Source: Ruegeria sp. YS9
GTDB lineage: Bacteria; Pseudomonadota; Alphaproteobacteria; Rhodobacterales; Rhodobacteraceae
Length of the DNA: 64,000 nucleotides
Assembly: GCF_024628725.1 (NCBI RefSeq)
Contig: NZ_CP102409.1
Span: 1,335,001 to 1,399,000 of the forward strand
Reading direction: 5' to 3'
Under the pieces are notes generated by a model, which worked only from the letters and a program-made list of their open reading frames with translations, was not told where the DNA came from and searched no databases. The position numbers and the translations under genes are program-made. Shown piece after piece: positions 44,449 through 53,672 of this stretch (the first letter of the stretch is position 1; every line of letters begins with the position of its first letter).

Positions 44449-45357
44449 CTACAATTTTCCCATCTGTTTCAATTGCTTGCGCTGCGCGATGATTTCGTCC
44501 TGAACAAAGTCACGAAACGCGCCAACGCGCTTTGAGTGTCGCAATTCTTCCGGGTAGGCCAGATAGACCGGAACATCTGCGGCTTCGATGTCTGACAGAA
44601 TGGGCACGAGGTGCGGAAAATCCTGTGTTACGTAATCGGGCAGAACACCGATGCCCAGATTGTGCAAAACGCCCTGAAGCACGCCAAAATAGTTGTTTAC
44701 CGTCAACAAGGATGCCGGATTGTAGGTCATCAGGTGGCGCACCATGGCTGCGCCGGCCCCAACCTGCGGTGCCGCAGGGGTCTGGCAGATCAGACGGTGG
44801 TTCTTGATCTCTTCCAGGGACTGCAACATGCCGCCGTGGCTTTCGATATAGTCCTGGGTTGCATATAGTACCATCTGAACTGTCATCAGGCGCTTGCGCA
44901 CCAGGTCGGCCTGGCTGGGCTCTTTCATGCGGATGGCGACGTCCGCTTCGCGCATCGGAAGATCCAGAACGCGTTCTTCAAGCATCAGGTCGATGTTCAG
45001 ATCAGGGTATTGCTCGTACAGTTTGGGCAAACGCGGTGCCAGCCAGAGTGTGCCAAAGCCGAAGGTCGTCGTGACCCGCAAAACACCAAAGACTTCTTCC
45101 TCGCTGTCCCGAATGCGCGCCGCTGCTGCATCCAGCCGTTTCGACATGGCGGATGTGGCGTCGAACAACAACTCGCCCTGTTCGGTGAGAATCAGCCCCC
45201 GTGCATGGCGGTGGAACAGTGTGGCATCCAGAGACTCTTCCAATGCGCGGATCTGTCGGCTTACGGCGGATTGAGACAGATTAAGCTTGTCTCCGGCGTG
45301 CGTGAGGCTGCCGGCATCCGCCACCGCGTGAAATATTCTAAGCTTGTCCCAATCCAT
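44449..45357 (-). CDS. LysR-family regulator divergent from indolepyruvate oxidoreductase
   Basis: A 302-residue regulator. The helix-turn-helix (residues 4-60) reads WDKLRIFHAVADAGSLTHAG and NLSQSAVSRQIRALEESL. The effector domain starts near residue 93 (EEVFGVLRVTTTFGFGTLWL). It is separated by a 169-base gap from the divergent oxidoreductase gene, a layout that suggests it regulates that gene, though other targets are possible. The N-terminal sequence also resembles regulators of general carbon metabolism. Confidence 0.9.
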   Translation of the reverse strand: MDWDKLRIFHAVADAGSLTHAGDKLNLSQSAVSRQIRALEESLDATLFHRHARGLILTEQGELLFDATSAMSKRLDAAAARIRDSEEEVFGVLRVTTTFGFGTLWLAPRLPKLYEQYPDLNIDLMLEERVLDLPMREADVAIRMKEPSQADLVRKRLMTVQMVLYATQDYIESHGGMLQSLEEIKNHRLICQTPAAPQVGAGAAMVRHLMTYNPASLLTVNNYFGVLQGVLHNLGIGVLPDYVTQDFPHLVPILSDIEAADVPVYLAYPEELRHSKRVGAFRDFVQDEIIAQRKQLKQMGKL

Positions 45358-45459
45358 CGCCGCAACTTTCGTTATCTTTCAGAAGCCCTATATGAAATAG
45401 GTAACAAGTTCTACATTCAAAGGACGAAATCGTTACATATCAGTGGATAAATTCTATAC

Positions 45460-45478
45460 AGGTCAGAAATTATGACCT
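45460..45478. promoter_or_regulatory. Inverted repeat in the LysR/oxidoreductase intergenic region
   Basis: AGGTCA-N7-TGACCT, six-base perfect arms, centred 58 bases before the oxidoreductase start. It is a candidate operator, possibly for the divergent LysR protein or another regulator. Confidence 0.5.
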
Positions 45479-45526
45479 AAAATGAACCCAAGTAAAGCAC
45501 ACTGATCTGACGAGGGGAGACGTCTG

Positions 45527-48500
45527 ATGAGCCAGCCACAGATTACGCTGAACGACCGGTTCGATCTTGAGAAAAGCCCGGTTCTTCTGAACGGAACACA
45601 GGCGCTTGTGCGCTTGATGCTGATGCAAAAGGCCAGAGACCGGCAAGCGGGTCTCAACACCGCTGGATTGGTCACTGGATACCGCGGGTCTCCTTTGGGG
45701 GCCGTAGATCAGCAAATGATGCGGGCCCAGAAGCCGCTGGCCGAAAGCGATGTCACGTTTCAGTTCGGTTTGAACGAAGACCTGGCAGCCACCGCGCTTT
45801 GGGGCAGCCAGCAGGCGGGGCTGCGCGGCGACGGCAAATTCGATGGGGTATTCGGGCTTTGGTATGGCAAGGGTCCGGGCGTCGACCGATCCGGTGACGT
45901 CATGCGCCACGCAAACATGGCGGGTACAGCCAAACATGGCGGTGTGCTCATGGCGATGGGGGATGACCATACCGGCGAAAGCTCGACGGTGCTGCATCAA
46001 TCCGAATGGTCGCTGGTCGACATGTATATGCCGATCGTCAGCCCTGCCGGCGTTCAGGAAATCCTCGACTATGGCATTTATGGATTTGCACTCAGCCGAT
46101 TCGCGGGTGTCTGGGTCGGCCTGAAGACGATGAAGGACACGATCGAAGTCACCTCGGTCGTGGATGGCAGTCCGGACCGGATGCAGGTGGTCATCCCTGA
46201 ATTCGATATGCCGGATGGCGGATTGAACATCCGGTTGGGGGACACGCCGCACATGCAGGAAACGCGTGTCATCGATTACAAAAGGTTCGCGGCCGAGACG
46301 TTTTCGCACGCCAACAAGCTGGACAAACGGATGTGGGGCAAACCCGGCGCCAAGATCGGCTTTGTCGCGGCTGGCAAGAACTGGCTGGACCTGACACATG
46401 CGCTTTCGCTTCTGAATATCGATGAAGCCGAGGCCGAGCGTCTGGGCATTACCACCTACAAGGTGGGGCAGACCTTCCCGTTGGATATGGCCGGATTCCA
46501 CGACTGGGCCGAGGGGCTGGATCTGATCGTGATCGTCGAGGAAAAGCGCAAGCTGATCGAGGTTCAGGTCAAAGAGGCCATCTTTGACGACCGGCGCGGA
46601 CGCCGGGTCTATGGCTGGTACAAAGGCGGGGCCGGGGCGTTGCACCGGGAAGAACTGTTCCCGACGCGCGGTGCGCTTGACCCGATCATGATCGCTGAAA
46701 AGCTGGGCGAAATCCTGATTGAAGAGGGTCGAGAGACCGATGGTATCCGGGCCGGGCTGGCATCTTTGTCAGAAGCGCGCCGGGCTGACAACGCGCAGGA
46801 AATTGCGACGCGTCTTCCGTATTTCTGTTCCGGCTGTCCGCACAACAGCTCGACCAAGGTACCGGAAGGCAGCCGCGCCTATGCCGGCATCGGCTGTCAC
46901 TACATGGTACAATGGATGGATCGCGAGACGACCGGATTTACGCAAATGGGTGGGGAAGGCGCCAACTGGATCGGCGAGGCTCCGTTTTCGACGACCAAGC
47001 ACGTGTTCCAGAACCTTGGCGATGGCACGTACAACCATTCGGGCGTTCAGGCGATCCGGGCCGCGTTGTCCGCAGGTACCAACATCACTTTCAAGATCCT
47101 GTTCAACGACGCGGTCGCCATGACCGGCGGGCAAGAGAATGAAGGCGGCCTGACGGCCGAACGGATCGTTGCCGAGGTCAAGGCAATGGGTGTCCGAGAA
47201 GTGGCCCTGGTTTATGACGAAAAGGAAGACGTCAACTTCAAGGCTCTGCCCGACAGCGTCCAGACATACGAGCGTGCCGACCTCATGCAGGTGCAGGAGA
47301 AGTTTCGCGAGATCGAGGGCGTATCGGTCATCGTTTATGTTCAAACCTGCGCCGCCGAAAAGCGCCGCCGACGCAAGCGCGGTACATTCCCCGATCCCGA
47401 CAAGCGGGTGTTCATCAACACCGATGTATGTGAAGGCTGTGGCGATTGCGGTGTACAGTCAAACTGCGTGTCGATCGTTCCCAAACAGACTGAGCTGGGC
47501 CGCAAGCGGGCCATTGATCAATCGAGCTGCAACAAGGATTTCTCGTGTCTGAACGGTTTCTGTCCTTCGTTTGTAACGCTTGAGGGCGCGAAAATTCGCA
47601 AAGAGGCGACGACCGAAATTGATCTGCCGGATCTGCCGATGCCGGATCTGCCGAAGATCACCGGTACGCACAACGTCGTGATTACCGGCGTTGGCGGTAC
47701 GGGGGTCGTCACCATTGGCGCGATCCTTGCGCAGGCGGCGCAGATCGACGGAAAAGGCGCGGGCATGATGGAGATGGCGGGCCTGGCGCAGAAAGGCGGC
47801 GCAGTCCACATCCACTGTAGATTGGCCAACCGCCCCGAGGACATCAGCGCGATACGCGTCGCCACAGGCGAGGCCCATGCGCTGATCGGCGGTGATCTGG
47901 TGGTCTCGGCCGGCGCCAAGACGCTGGGCCTGACGCGCACCGGACGTACGGGGGCCGTCGTGAACAGCCATGAAACGGTGACGGGCGACTTCACGCGTGA
48001 TACCGAGTTCCGCATTCCGGTGGATCAGCTGGAACTGGCCCTGCAAGCGCGGCTGAAAGAAGATGTTTCGCTGTTTGATGCGACAGAACTGGCGCGCGCG
48101 GTGATGGGGGATTCAATCTATTCCAACATGATGATCTTCGGCGCGACCTGGCAGCGCGGACTGTTGCCGGTCAGCCATCAGGCGATATTCGAGGCCATCG
48201 AGTTGAACGGCACAGCAGTCGAACGCAACAAGCGCGCGTTTGATGTCGGCCGTTGGGCGGTTCTGCATCCAGACGAAGTACAATCCATCCTTTCGCCAAC
48301 CGTGGCCGAGATGCCCAAGACGCTGGACCAGATCATCGCGTTTCGCGCGCAGCACCTGACGGACTATCAAGGTGCACGGCTGGCCAGGCGGTACCGCAAG
48401 CTGGTGGACAGTGTAGAGGACGCGGATGTGCGCGAAGCGGTGGCAAAAGGCTACCACAAGCTGTTGTCGTACAAGGACGAATACGAAGTTGCGCGCCTTC

Positions 48501-48946
48501 TTCTGACCAGTCGGGAAAAGGCGGCGGCCGAGTTTGATGGTGACTTCAAGATAACCTTTCACCTTGCCCCGCCGATATTCGGCGGATCGGGCAGCAATGG
48601 CAGGCCGAAAAAGCGTGCCTTCAGCGAATCCATCATGACTGCGTTGAAACTGTTGACCAAACTCAAGGCATTGCGCGGCACACCACTGGACATTTTCGGG
48701 TATTCATCCGAACGCAAGATGGAGCGCGCCCTGATCCGACAGTATGAAAAGGATATGCGCGAGGTTCTGCCCCTTGTGTCGCAGGGCACCCGTGATGCGA
48801 TTGCCGCCCTGGCCCGCTTGCCGCTGGATATCCGCGGATTTGGGCCGGTTCTGCGGGAAAATGAGGCCAAGGCTGCCAAACGGCGAGAGGAGCTGCTGGC
48901 GGTCATCCGCAGCGGTGGGCCTGAATTGCAAGCCGCGGCAGAGTAA
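45527..48946 (+). CDS. Fused indolepyruvate ferredoxin oxidoreductase
   Basis: A 1139-residue single-chain enzyme combining the alpha (IorA-like) and gamma (IorB-like) parts. It decarboxylates aryl-pyruvates from aromatic amino acids to acyl-CoA and passes electrons to ferredoxin. The start LNGTQALVRLMLMQKARDRQ and TAGLVTGYRGSPLGAVDQQ are the pyrimidine-binding part. The TPP region has CPHNSSTKVPEGSRAYAGIGCHYM. Two 4Fe-4S type cysteine sets are near residues 632-690 (CEGCGDCGVQSNC and CNKDFSCLNGFC). The IorB-like gamma domain begins GTHNVVITGVGGTGVVTIGA. It lies alone behind GGGGAG and is probably controlled by the divergent LysR protein. Confidence 0.94.
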   Translation: MSQPQITLNDRFDLEKSPVLLNGTQALVRLMLMQKARDRQAGLNTAGLVTGYRGSPLGAVDQQMMRAQKPLAESDVTFQFGLNEDLAATALWGSQQAGLRGDGKFDGVFGLWYGKGPGVDRSGDVMRHANMAGTAKHGGVLMAMGDDHTGESSTVLHQSEWSLVDMYMPIVSPAGVQEILDYGIYGFALSRFAGVWVGLKTMKDTIEVTSVVDGSPDRMQVVIPEFDMPDGGLNIRLGDTPHMQETRVIDYKRFAAETFSHANKLDKRMWGKPGAKIGFVAAGKNWLDLTHALSLLNIDEAEAERLGITTYKVGQTFPLDMAGFHDWAEGLDLIVIVEEKRKLIEVQVKEAIFDDRRGRRVYGWYKGGAGALHREELFPTRGALDPIMIAEKLGEILIEEGRETDGIRAGLASLSEARRADNAQEIATRLPYFCSGCPHNSSTKVPEGSRAYAGIGCHYMVQWMDRETTGFTQMGGEGANWIGEAPFSTTKHVFQNLGDGTYNHSGVQAIRAALSAGTNITFKILFNDAVAMTGGQENEGGLTAERIVAEVKAMGVREVALVYDEKEDVNFKALPDSVQTYERADLMQVQEKFREIEGVSVIVYVQTCAAEKRRRRKRGTFPDPDKRVFINTDVCEGCGDCGVQSNCVSIVPKQTELGRKRAIDQSSCNKDFSCLNGFCPSFVTLEGAKIRKEATTEIDLPDLPMPDLPKITGTHNVVITGVGGTGVVTIGAILAQAAQIDGKGAGMMEMAGLAQKGGAVHIHCRLANRPEDISAIRVATGEAHALIGGDLVVSAGAKTLGLTRTGRTGAVVNSHETVTGDFTRDTEFRIPVDQLELALQARLKEDVSLFDATELARAVMGDSIYSNMMIFGATWQRGLLPVSHQAIFEAIELNGTAVERNKRAFDVGRWAVLHPDEVQSILSPTVAEMPKTLDQIIAFRAQHLTDYQGARLARRYRKLVDSVEDADVREAVAKGYHKLLSYKDEYEVARLLLTSREKAAAEFDGDFKITFHLAPPIFGGSGSNGRPKKRAFSESIMTALKLLTKLKALRGTPLDIFGYSSERKMERALIRQYEKDMREVLPLVSQGTRDAIAALARLPLDIRGFGPVLRENEAKAAKRREELLAVIRSGGPELQAAAE

Positions 48947-49024
48947 TTCGTCACAAGGGTGTCACGATAGCTGGTCAAACCTGTTGCTTGCATTTATTTT
49001 GCGCGCAGCAAAACGGAGCCCTAC

Positions 49025-49903
49025 ATGTCTTCTCGCCGTCATGTCGTTCGTGACATCTCGTATGCGCATTCCGCCGAAACCAAGGGGGGGCGGCTGGTCA
49101 TCAGGCTGATGGAGAACACCACGGGACGGTTGCGTCTGATCAAACGGGCGGACGGCTACGAACAAGAAGTTGCAAAGGGTCGGGATTTCTGGTCGGTCAT
49201 GGTCGATCGCTATGGATTGACCTTGGATGTCGTTGGTGGCGCACTGGAGAATATCCCCAAAGAGGGTCCGCTTATCCTGATTGCAAACCATCCGTATGGA
49301 ATTCTGGATGGGCTGATGATGGGGCATATATTGTCGCAGACCCGTGGTGATTTCCGGATTCTCGCAAATCGCGTTTTCCGCAAGGCCGAAGACCTGAACC
49401 GTATCGTTTTGCCTGTTTCGTTTGATGAAACCAAAGAAGCGGTGAAACTGAATCTGGATACGCGGAAAACCGCATTGAATTACCTCGGCGATGGCGGCGC
49501 GATCGGGATTTTCCCTGGGGGTACGGTCAGCACCGGCGTCAATCCGTTCGCGCATCCCATGGATCCGGGGTGGCGCGGTTTCACGGCCCGCATGGTGGCG
49601 AAATCCAATGCCACCGTCGTTCCGGTGTTCTTCGACGGGCACACGTCACGTTTGTTTCAGATAGCAAGCCATATGCACAACACCCTGCGCATGGGCTTGC
49701 TGATCAAGGAGTTCAAAAAGCGTGTCGATACCCCGGTCAAAGTGGTGATTGGCACGCCTATCGGGCGCGACATTCTGGATCCGCTGGGCAAGGATACGCG
49801 CAAGATGATGGATTTCCTGCGCAAAGCGACGTATGAGCTGTCTCCGACACCGCTGAAGTCTTATGACTATGGCTATGAATTTGAGGAACGGCATCGCGCC
49901 TGA
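49025..49903 (+). CDS. Lysophospholipid acyltransferase-family protein
   Basis: A 292-residue protein of the PlsC/hemolysin-like acyltransferase group. The active-site motif is NHPYGILDG near residue 86, with five residues between His and Asp in place of the four of classical PlsC; this spacing is seen in the hemolysin-like branch. [14 protein letters not shown] near 160 is the lysophospholipid-binding motif. It has no strong membrane helix, so it is probably a peripheral membrane enzyme. Substrate unknown; relatives act in phospholipid or amino-lipid synthesis. GGAG precedes the ATG at six bases. murI follows eight bases later. Confidence 0.88.
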   Translation: MSSRRHVVRDISYAHSAETKGGRLVIRLMENTTGRLRLIKRADGYEQEVAKGRDFWSVMVDRYGLTLDVVGGALENIPKEGPLILIANHPYGILDGLMMGHILSQTRGDFRILANRVFRKAEDLNRIVLPVSFDETKEAVKLNLDTRKTALNYLGDGGAIGIFPGGTVSTGVNPFAHPMDPGWRGFTARMVAKSNATVVPVFFDGHTSRLFQIASHMHNTLRMGLLIKEFKKRVDTPVKVVIGTPIGRDILDPLGKDTRKMMDFLRKATYELSPTPLKSYDYGYEFEERHRA

Positions 49904-49911
49904 AGGGGCTA

Positions 49912-50721
49912 ATGGCAGTAGGTATCTTTGATTCCGGATTGGGCGGTCTGACCGTCCTGAGCGCCGCGCAGACACGTCTGCCTGACGTTGATTTCCTGTA
50001 TTACGCGGACAGCGCGCATGCCCCGTACGGTGTGCGCGATGCCGAAGACATCTATCAGCTGACCCGAAAGGCCGTGCAGGACCTTTGGGATCGCGGCTGC
50101 AATCTGGTGATTCTGGCTTGCAACACCGCCAGTGCGGCGGCGCTGCGTCGGATGCAGGAAGAAGGCGTGCCCGACGGCAAAAGGGTTCTTGGTGTCTTTG
50201 TCCCATTGATCGAAGCCCTGACCGAACGGCAATGGGGCGACAACTCCCCACCACGCGAAGTGGCGGTCAAGCATGTCGCCTTGTTCGCCACGCCCGCCAC
50301 TGTGTCCAGCCGTGCCTTTCAGCGCGAGCTGGCGTTCCGGGCAATTGGCGTGGATGTCGAGGCGCAGGCATGTGGTGGCGTCGTGGATGCCATCGAAGAC
50401 GGTGACATGATCCTTGCCGAGGCGTTGGTGCGCAGCCATGTGGAAGCCCTCAAGCGCAAGATGCCCGAACCGCAGGCGGCCATTCTGGGCTGTACGCATT
50501 ACCCGCTCATGGCCGAAGCATTTCAGGCGGCATTGGGACCTGACGTGCAGGTCTACAGCCAGGGAGAGCTGGTTGCTGAAAGCCTTGCGGATTACCTGCA
50601 TCGCCACCCCAACATGCTGGGTACCGGCCCGGGAGGCTTCCTGACGACGGGGAAACCCAATGTGGTGAGCGATCGGGCGACCCAGTTCCTCCGACGACAA
50701 ATCACATTCGAGGCCGCCTGA
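49912..50721 (+). CDS. murI: Glutamate racemase
   Basis: A 269-residue enzyme giving D-glutamate for peptidoglycan. The pair of catalytic cysteines is C70 (ILACNTASA) and C194 (ILGCTHYPL), with [13 protein letters not shown] at 4-16 and [11 protein letters not shown] near 30. Length matches the family. The start follows AAGGGG, eight bases after the acyltransferase stop, so the two are probably cotranscribed. argC follows 94 bases later. Confidence 0.96.
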   Translation: MAVGIFDSGLGGLTVLSAAQTRLPDVDFLYYADSAHAPYGVRDAEDIYQLTRKAVQDLWDRGCNLVILACNTASAAALRRMQEEGVPDGKRVLGVFVPLIEALTERQWGDNSPPREVAVKHVALFATPATVSSRAFQRELAFRAIGVDVEAQACGGVVDAIEDGDMILAEALVRSHVEALKRKMPEPQAAILGCTHYPLMAEAFQAALGPDVQVYSQGELVAESLADYLHRHPNMLGTGPGGFLTTGKPNVVSDRATQFLRRQITFEAA

Positions 50722-50815
50722 CTTAGGTCAAGGACGCGGCCGTTCTGCTTTCATTATTCCAAGACCGTCGCATCGGCGGTCGTAACATGTGACACACGTT
50801 GAGAAGAGGTCTGAC

Positions 50816-51844
50816 ATGACCCATAAAATCGCAATTCTGGGCGCCTCGGGCTACACCGGTGCGGAACTGGTGCGGCTGATCGCCGAGCACCCGAACATGG
50901 AAATCGTCGCGCTGGCCGCCGAACGCAAGGCGGGGATGACCATGGCGCAGGTTTTCCCCCATCTGCGCCACATGGACCTGCCGGATCTGTGCAAGATTTC
51001 CGAGATCGATTTTTCCCGGATCGATCTGTGTTTTTGTGCCCTACCGCACAAGACCAGCCAGGAAGTGATCAGTGCGCTGCCCAAGGATCTGAAGATCATC
51101 GACCTGTCTGCTGACTTCCGGCTGACTGACCCGGACGAATATGAAAAGTGGTACGGAAACCCGCATACCGCGCTCGCGCAGCAGGAAGAGGCCGTTTATG
51201 GCCTGACCGAGTTCTACCGCGACGAAATCCGGGACGCACGGCTGGTGGCGGGCACAGGGTGCAACGCGGCAACCGGTCAATACGTTCTGCGGCCGCTTGT
51301 TTCTGCCGGGGTGATTGATCTGGACGATATCGTGCTGGATCTGAAATGCGCTGTTTCCGGGGCAGGGCGGTCGCTGAAGGAAAACCTGCTGCATGCCGAA
51401 CTTAGTGAGGGCACCAACGCCTATGCCGTCGGCGGGACCCACAGGCATCTGGGTGAGTTCGATCAGGAGTTTTCCAAACTGGCCGGGCGTACGGTTCATG
51501 TGCAGTTCACCCCGCACCTGATCCCTGCAAACCGGGGCATTCTGGCCACGACCTACGTAAAAGGTGACCCGCTGAGCATCTATGAAACGCTTGCAAAAGC
51601 TTATGCGGATGAGCCTTTCATTCAGATGCTGCCGATGGGCGAGACACCGTCGACCCACCATGTGCGCGGGTCCAACTTCTGTCATATCGGTGTTGTGGCA
51701 GATCGGATCGAACGGCGTGCGATCGTGATCGCGGCGCTGGATAACCTGACAAAAGGTAGCAGCGGCCAAGCCTTGCAGAACGCCAACCTGATGTTAGGTG
51801 AGATTGAAACCCGGGGCCTGATGATGGCGCCGTTATTCCCATGA
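50816..51844 (+). CDS. argC: N-acetyl-gamma-glutamyl-phosphate reductase
   Basis: A 342-residue arginine-biosynthesis enzyme, reducing N-acetylglutamyl phosphate to the semialdehyde with NADPH. The Rossmann motif [13 protein letters not shown] starts at residue 9; the catalytic cysteine is C149 ([13 protein letters not shown]). The ATG at 50816 opens [13 protein letters not shown] and follows AGAGG; an in-frame ATG nine codons earlier is unlikely. ccmE starts eight bases after its stop. Confidence 0.96.
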   Translation: MTHKIAILGASGYTGAELVRLIAEHPNMEIVALAAERKAGMTMAQVFPHLRHMDLPDLCKISEIDFSRIDLCFCALPHKTSQEVISALPKDLKIIDLSADFRLTDPDEYEKWYGNPHTALAQQEEAVYGLTEFYRDEIRDARLVAGTGCNAATGQYVLRPLVSAGVIDLDDIVLDLKCAVSGAGRSLKENLLHAELSEGTNAYAVGGTHRHLGEFDQEFSKLAGRTVHVQFTPHLIPANRGILATTYVKGDPLSIYETLAKAYADEPFIQMLPMGETPSTHHVRGSNFCHIGVVADRIERRAIVIAALDNLTKGSSGQALQNANLMLGEIETRGLMMAPLFP

Positions 51845-51851
51845 GGACGGT

Positions 51852-52298
51852 ATGAAAACGCTCAAGAAACGTCGCCGAGTACAGGTCATTCTGGTAGCTA
51901 TCGTTGCCTTGGTGGCATCGACGGCGTTGATTGGCTATGCCATGCGCGACGGGATCAACTTTTTCCGCTCGCCAAGCCAGGTGATTGCCGAACCGCCCAA
52001 GCCGACCGAGGTCTTTCGGATTGGCGGCCTGGTCGAAGAAGGTTCGATCATCCGTGGGCAGGGCGAAACCGTACATTTTGTCGTCACCGACGGCGGCGAA
52101 AGCGTCAAGGTTTCTTTCACCGGGGTCCTGCCTGATCTGTTTTCGGAAAATCAGGGCATGGTCGGCACCGGGCGTTACGTGAACGGTGTGTTTGAAGCCA
52201 CTGAAATTCTTGCCAAACATGATGAAACCTACATGCCGAAGGAAGTCGTGGACGCGTTGAAAGAGCAGGGCGTCTACAAAGAGGCTGAAGAAAGCTGA
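51852..52298 (+). CDS. ccmE: Cytochrome c maturation heme chaperone CcmE
   Basis: A 148-residue periplasmic heme chaperone. A basic N-terminus (MKTLKKRRRVQ), one anchor helix (about 11-31) and an OB-fold periplasmic domain are seen. The covalent heme-binding His is H123, with Y127, in AKHDETYMP. It takes heme from the CcmABCD complex and passes it to the CcmF-CcmH ligase, whose genes are 1.4 kb downstream. Two unrelated lysis-type genes intervene. GAGG precedes the start. Confidence 0.96.
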   Translation: MKTLKKRRRVQVILVAIVALVASTALIGYAMRDGINFFRSPSQVIAEPPKPTEVFRIGGLVEEGSIIRGQGETVHFVVTDGGESVKVSFTGVLPDLFSENQGMVGTGRYVNGVFEATEILAKHDETYMPKEVVDALKEQGVYKEAEES

Positions 52299-52317
52299 CC
52301 TGACCAATATCCATGTT

Positions 52318-52352
52318 GAGGGCGTTGCGCGCGGGATGCGGGCAGCGCCCTC
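52318..52352 (+). terminator. Hairpin after ccmE
   Basis: An 11-base stem GAGGGCGTTGC / GCAGCGCCCTC (one G-T pair), 20 bases past the stop. It is followed by GGCCGTTCAGG and then a T-rich stretch (52369-52379). It probably ends the argC-ccmE transcript. Confidence 0.6.
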
Positions 52353-52416
52353 GGCCGTTCAGGCTTGTTAATTCTTTTTCGGGATCGTCAGTGCCATTCA
52401 ACGAAATGAGGGCGCT

Positions 52417-53028
52417 ATGCAAACGGTTCGGCAGATTGCCAAGGAAATTGTGCGTCGGGAAGGCGGATTCGTGAATGACCCGGACGATCCGGGCGGGGCA
52501 ACCAAATATGGTGTCACGATCCACACGATGCGCAGGCTTGGACTGGATCTAACCGGGGATGGGCTGGTTGACATGGCGGATGTCCGGGCGCTTACTCAGC
52601 GCGAGGCGGTCGATATTTTTGTTCAGCACTACTTTGAAAAGCCACGCATCGCGCTGTTGCCGGATATTCTGCACGCCCCTGTCTTTGACATGTACGTCAA
52701 TGCCGGTGCGCAAGCAGTAACAATCCTGCAACGGCTTTTGCGTGAAATGGGGTTTGACGTCGTGGCAGATGGCGTGATCGGCACGCAAACGGCGCAGGCG
52801 TGCGAAGACGCGGCCCGACCAGATCCCAACGCGTTGCGCGATGCGTACGGCGTAGCGCGGCGGAACTATTATTTTCGGCTCGCCGACAAACGCCCGGCAT
52901 CCAGAAAATACGCGCGCACCCGATCTGGTGGCAAAGGAGGCTGGATCAAACGGGCCGAAGAGTTTCTGTCGCCACGCTATCGTCTGACGGAAATTGAATT
53001 CAAGGAAAGGGTTGCGGCATGGGGTTGA
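52417..53028 (+). CDS. GTA-type endolysin (GH108 peptidoglycan hydrolase)
   Basis: A 203-residue muramidase. The GH108 motif REGGFVNDPDDPGGATKYGV is at 14-33, with the catalytic glutamate E15. A C-terminal PG_binding_3-like domain lies at about 95-185 (AQAVTILQRLLREMGFDV, GVIGTQTAQACED). There is no signal peptide, as expected for a holin-dependent endolysin. The stop overlaps the holin-like gene by ten bases. The closest known pair is rcc00555-rcc00556 of Rhodobacter capsulatus, which releases its gene transfer agent. The pair could also be a phage remnant, but no other phage gene is near. The start follows GAGGGCGCT. Confidence 0.85.
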   Translation: MQTVRQIAKEIVRREGGFVNDPDDPGGATKYGVTIHTMRRLGLDLTGDGLVDMADVRALTQREAVDIFVQHYFEKPRIALLPDILHAPVFDMYVNAGAQAVTILQRLLREMGFDVVADGVIGTQTAQACEDAARPDPNALRDAYGVARRNYYFRLADKRPASRKYARTRSGGKGGWIKRAEEFLSPRYRLTEIEFKERVAAWG

Positions 53029-53597
53029 TCTCGGGGGTATTGGCTCTGCTGTTCGGGGGCGGTCGCAACGCTGTGCGTGAGACGGTTGAAATATACCGGG
53101 AAAACGCCGAGTCCCGTGCTGAGAGAGCAACAGCGTTGCAAAGCCAGGCAATGATGCAGTTCGGCGGAGAGTTCGTGGTTCCTCAAAAAGGCCTGTTCGA
53201 CCGCGTCATGGATGGTGTGAACCGGTTGCCGCGCCCGGCATTGGCGCTTGGAACGCTGGGATTGTTTGTTGCCGCAATGGTGGATCCGCTGTGGTTCGCC
53301 GAACGCATGCAGGGCATTGCACTGGTGCCGGAACCTCTTTGGTGGTTGCTGGGCGTGATTGTGTCTTTCTATTTTGGCGCGCGCCATCAGAGCAAAATGC
53401 AGGATTTTCAGCGGGATATAGGCGCAGCCATGCAACGCCTGCCGACGGTAATGGAGAACATAGAAACGGTGCGGGCCATGCGCAGCGACAGCCCGGGCGT
53501 CGCCGACCCCGGCCCCGATGCCAACCTGATACAGAACGCCTCGATTCCTGACGCGAATCCAGCGTTGACCGATTGGCGCAAGCTTCGGGGGCTTTGA
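53019..53597 (+). CDS. GTA-type holin of three membrane segments
   Basis: A 192-residue membrane protein resembling the GTA_holin_3TM family. A first weak hydrophobic segment (3-13, LISGVLALLFGGG) precedes a charged helix with RETVEIYRENAESRAERA. Two strong membrane helices follow (about 74-92 and 103-122, around VDPLWFAERMQGIALVPEPLWWLLG). The C-terminal tail is soluble and ends near LTDWRKLRGL. It should permeabilise the inner membrane so that the endolysin reaches the wall. It overlaps the endolysin gene by ten bases and precedes ccmF by 75 bases. Confidence 0.82.
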   Translation: MGLISGVLALLFGGGRNAVRETVEIYRENAESRAERATALQSQAMMQFGGEFVVPQKGLFDRVMDGVNRLPRPALALGTLGLFVAAMVDPLWFAERMQGIALVPEPLWWLLGVIVSFYFGARHQSKMQDFQRDIGAAMQRLPTVMENIETVRAMRSDSPGVADPGPDANLIQNASIPDANPALTDWRKLRGL

Positions 53598-53672
53598 CCC
53601 GCGACACTATGTGCCCCCGGATCATGCGAAAGTTAATGGCCCCCGGTTCGGCCTCGGAGTATATTCCGGGGC

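Noticed and set aside
44335..44505. Possible small plus-strand gene starting MMSVSASPPSSAHLG
   Set aside because: It runs antisense into the LysR gene, and GGGAGG before it is better explained as the complement of the CCTCCC motif in the predicted RNA.
52417..53597. Prophage remnant around the endolysin and holin
   Set aside because: No integrase, capsid, tail or attachment site is near, and the flanks are intact ccm genes. The pair fits the GTA lysis type better.
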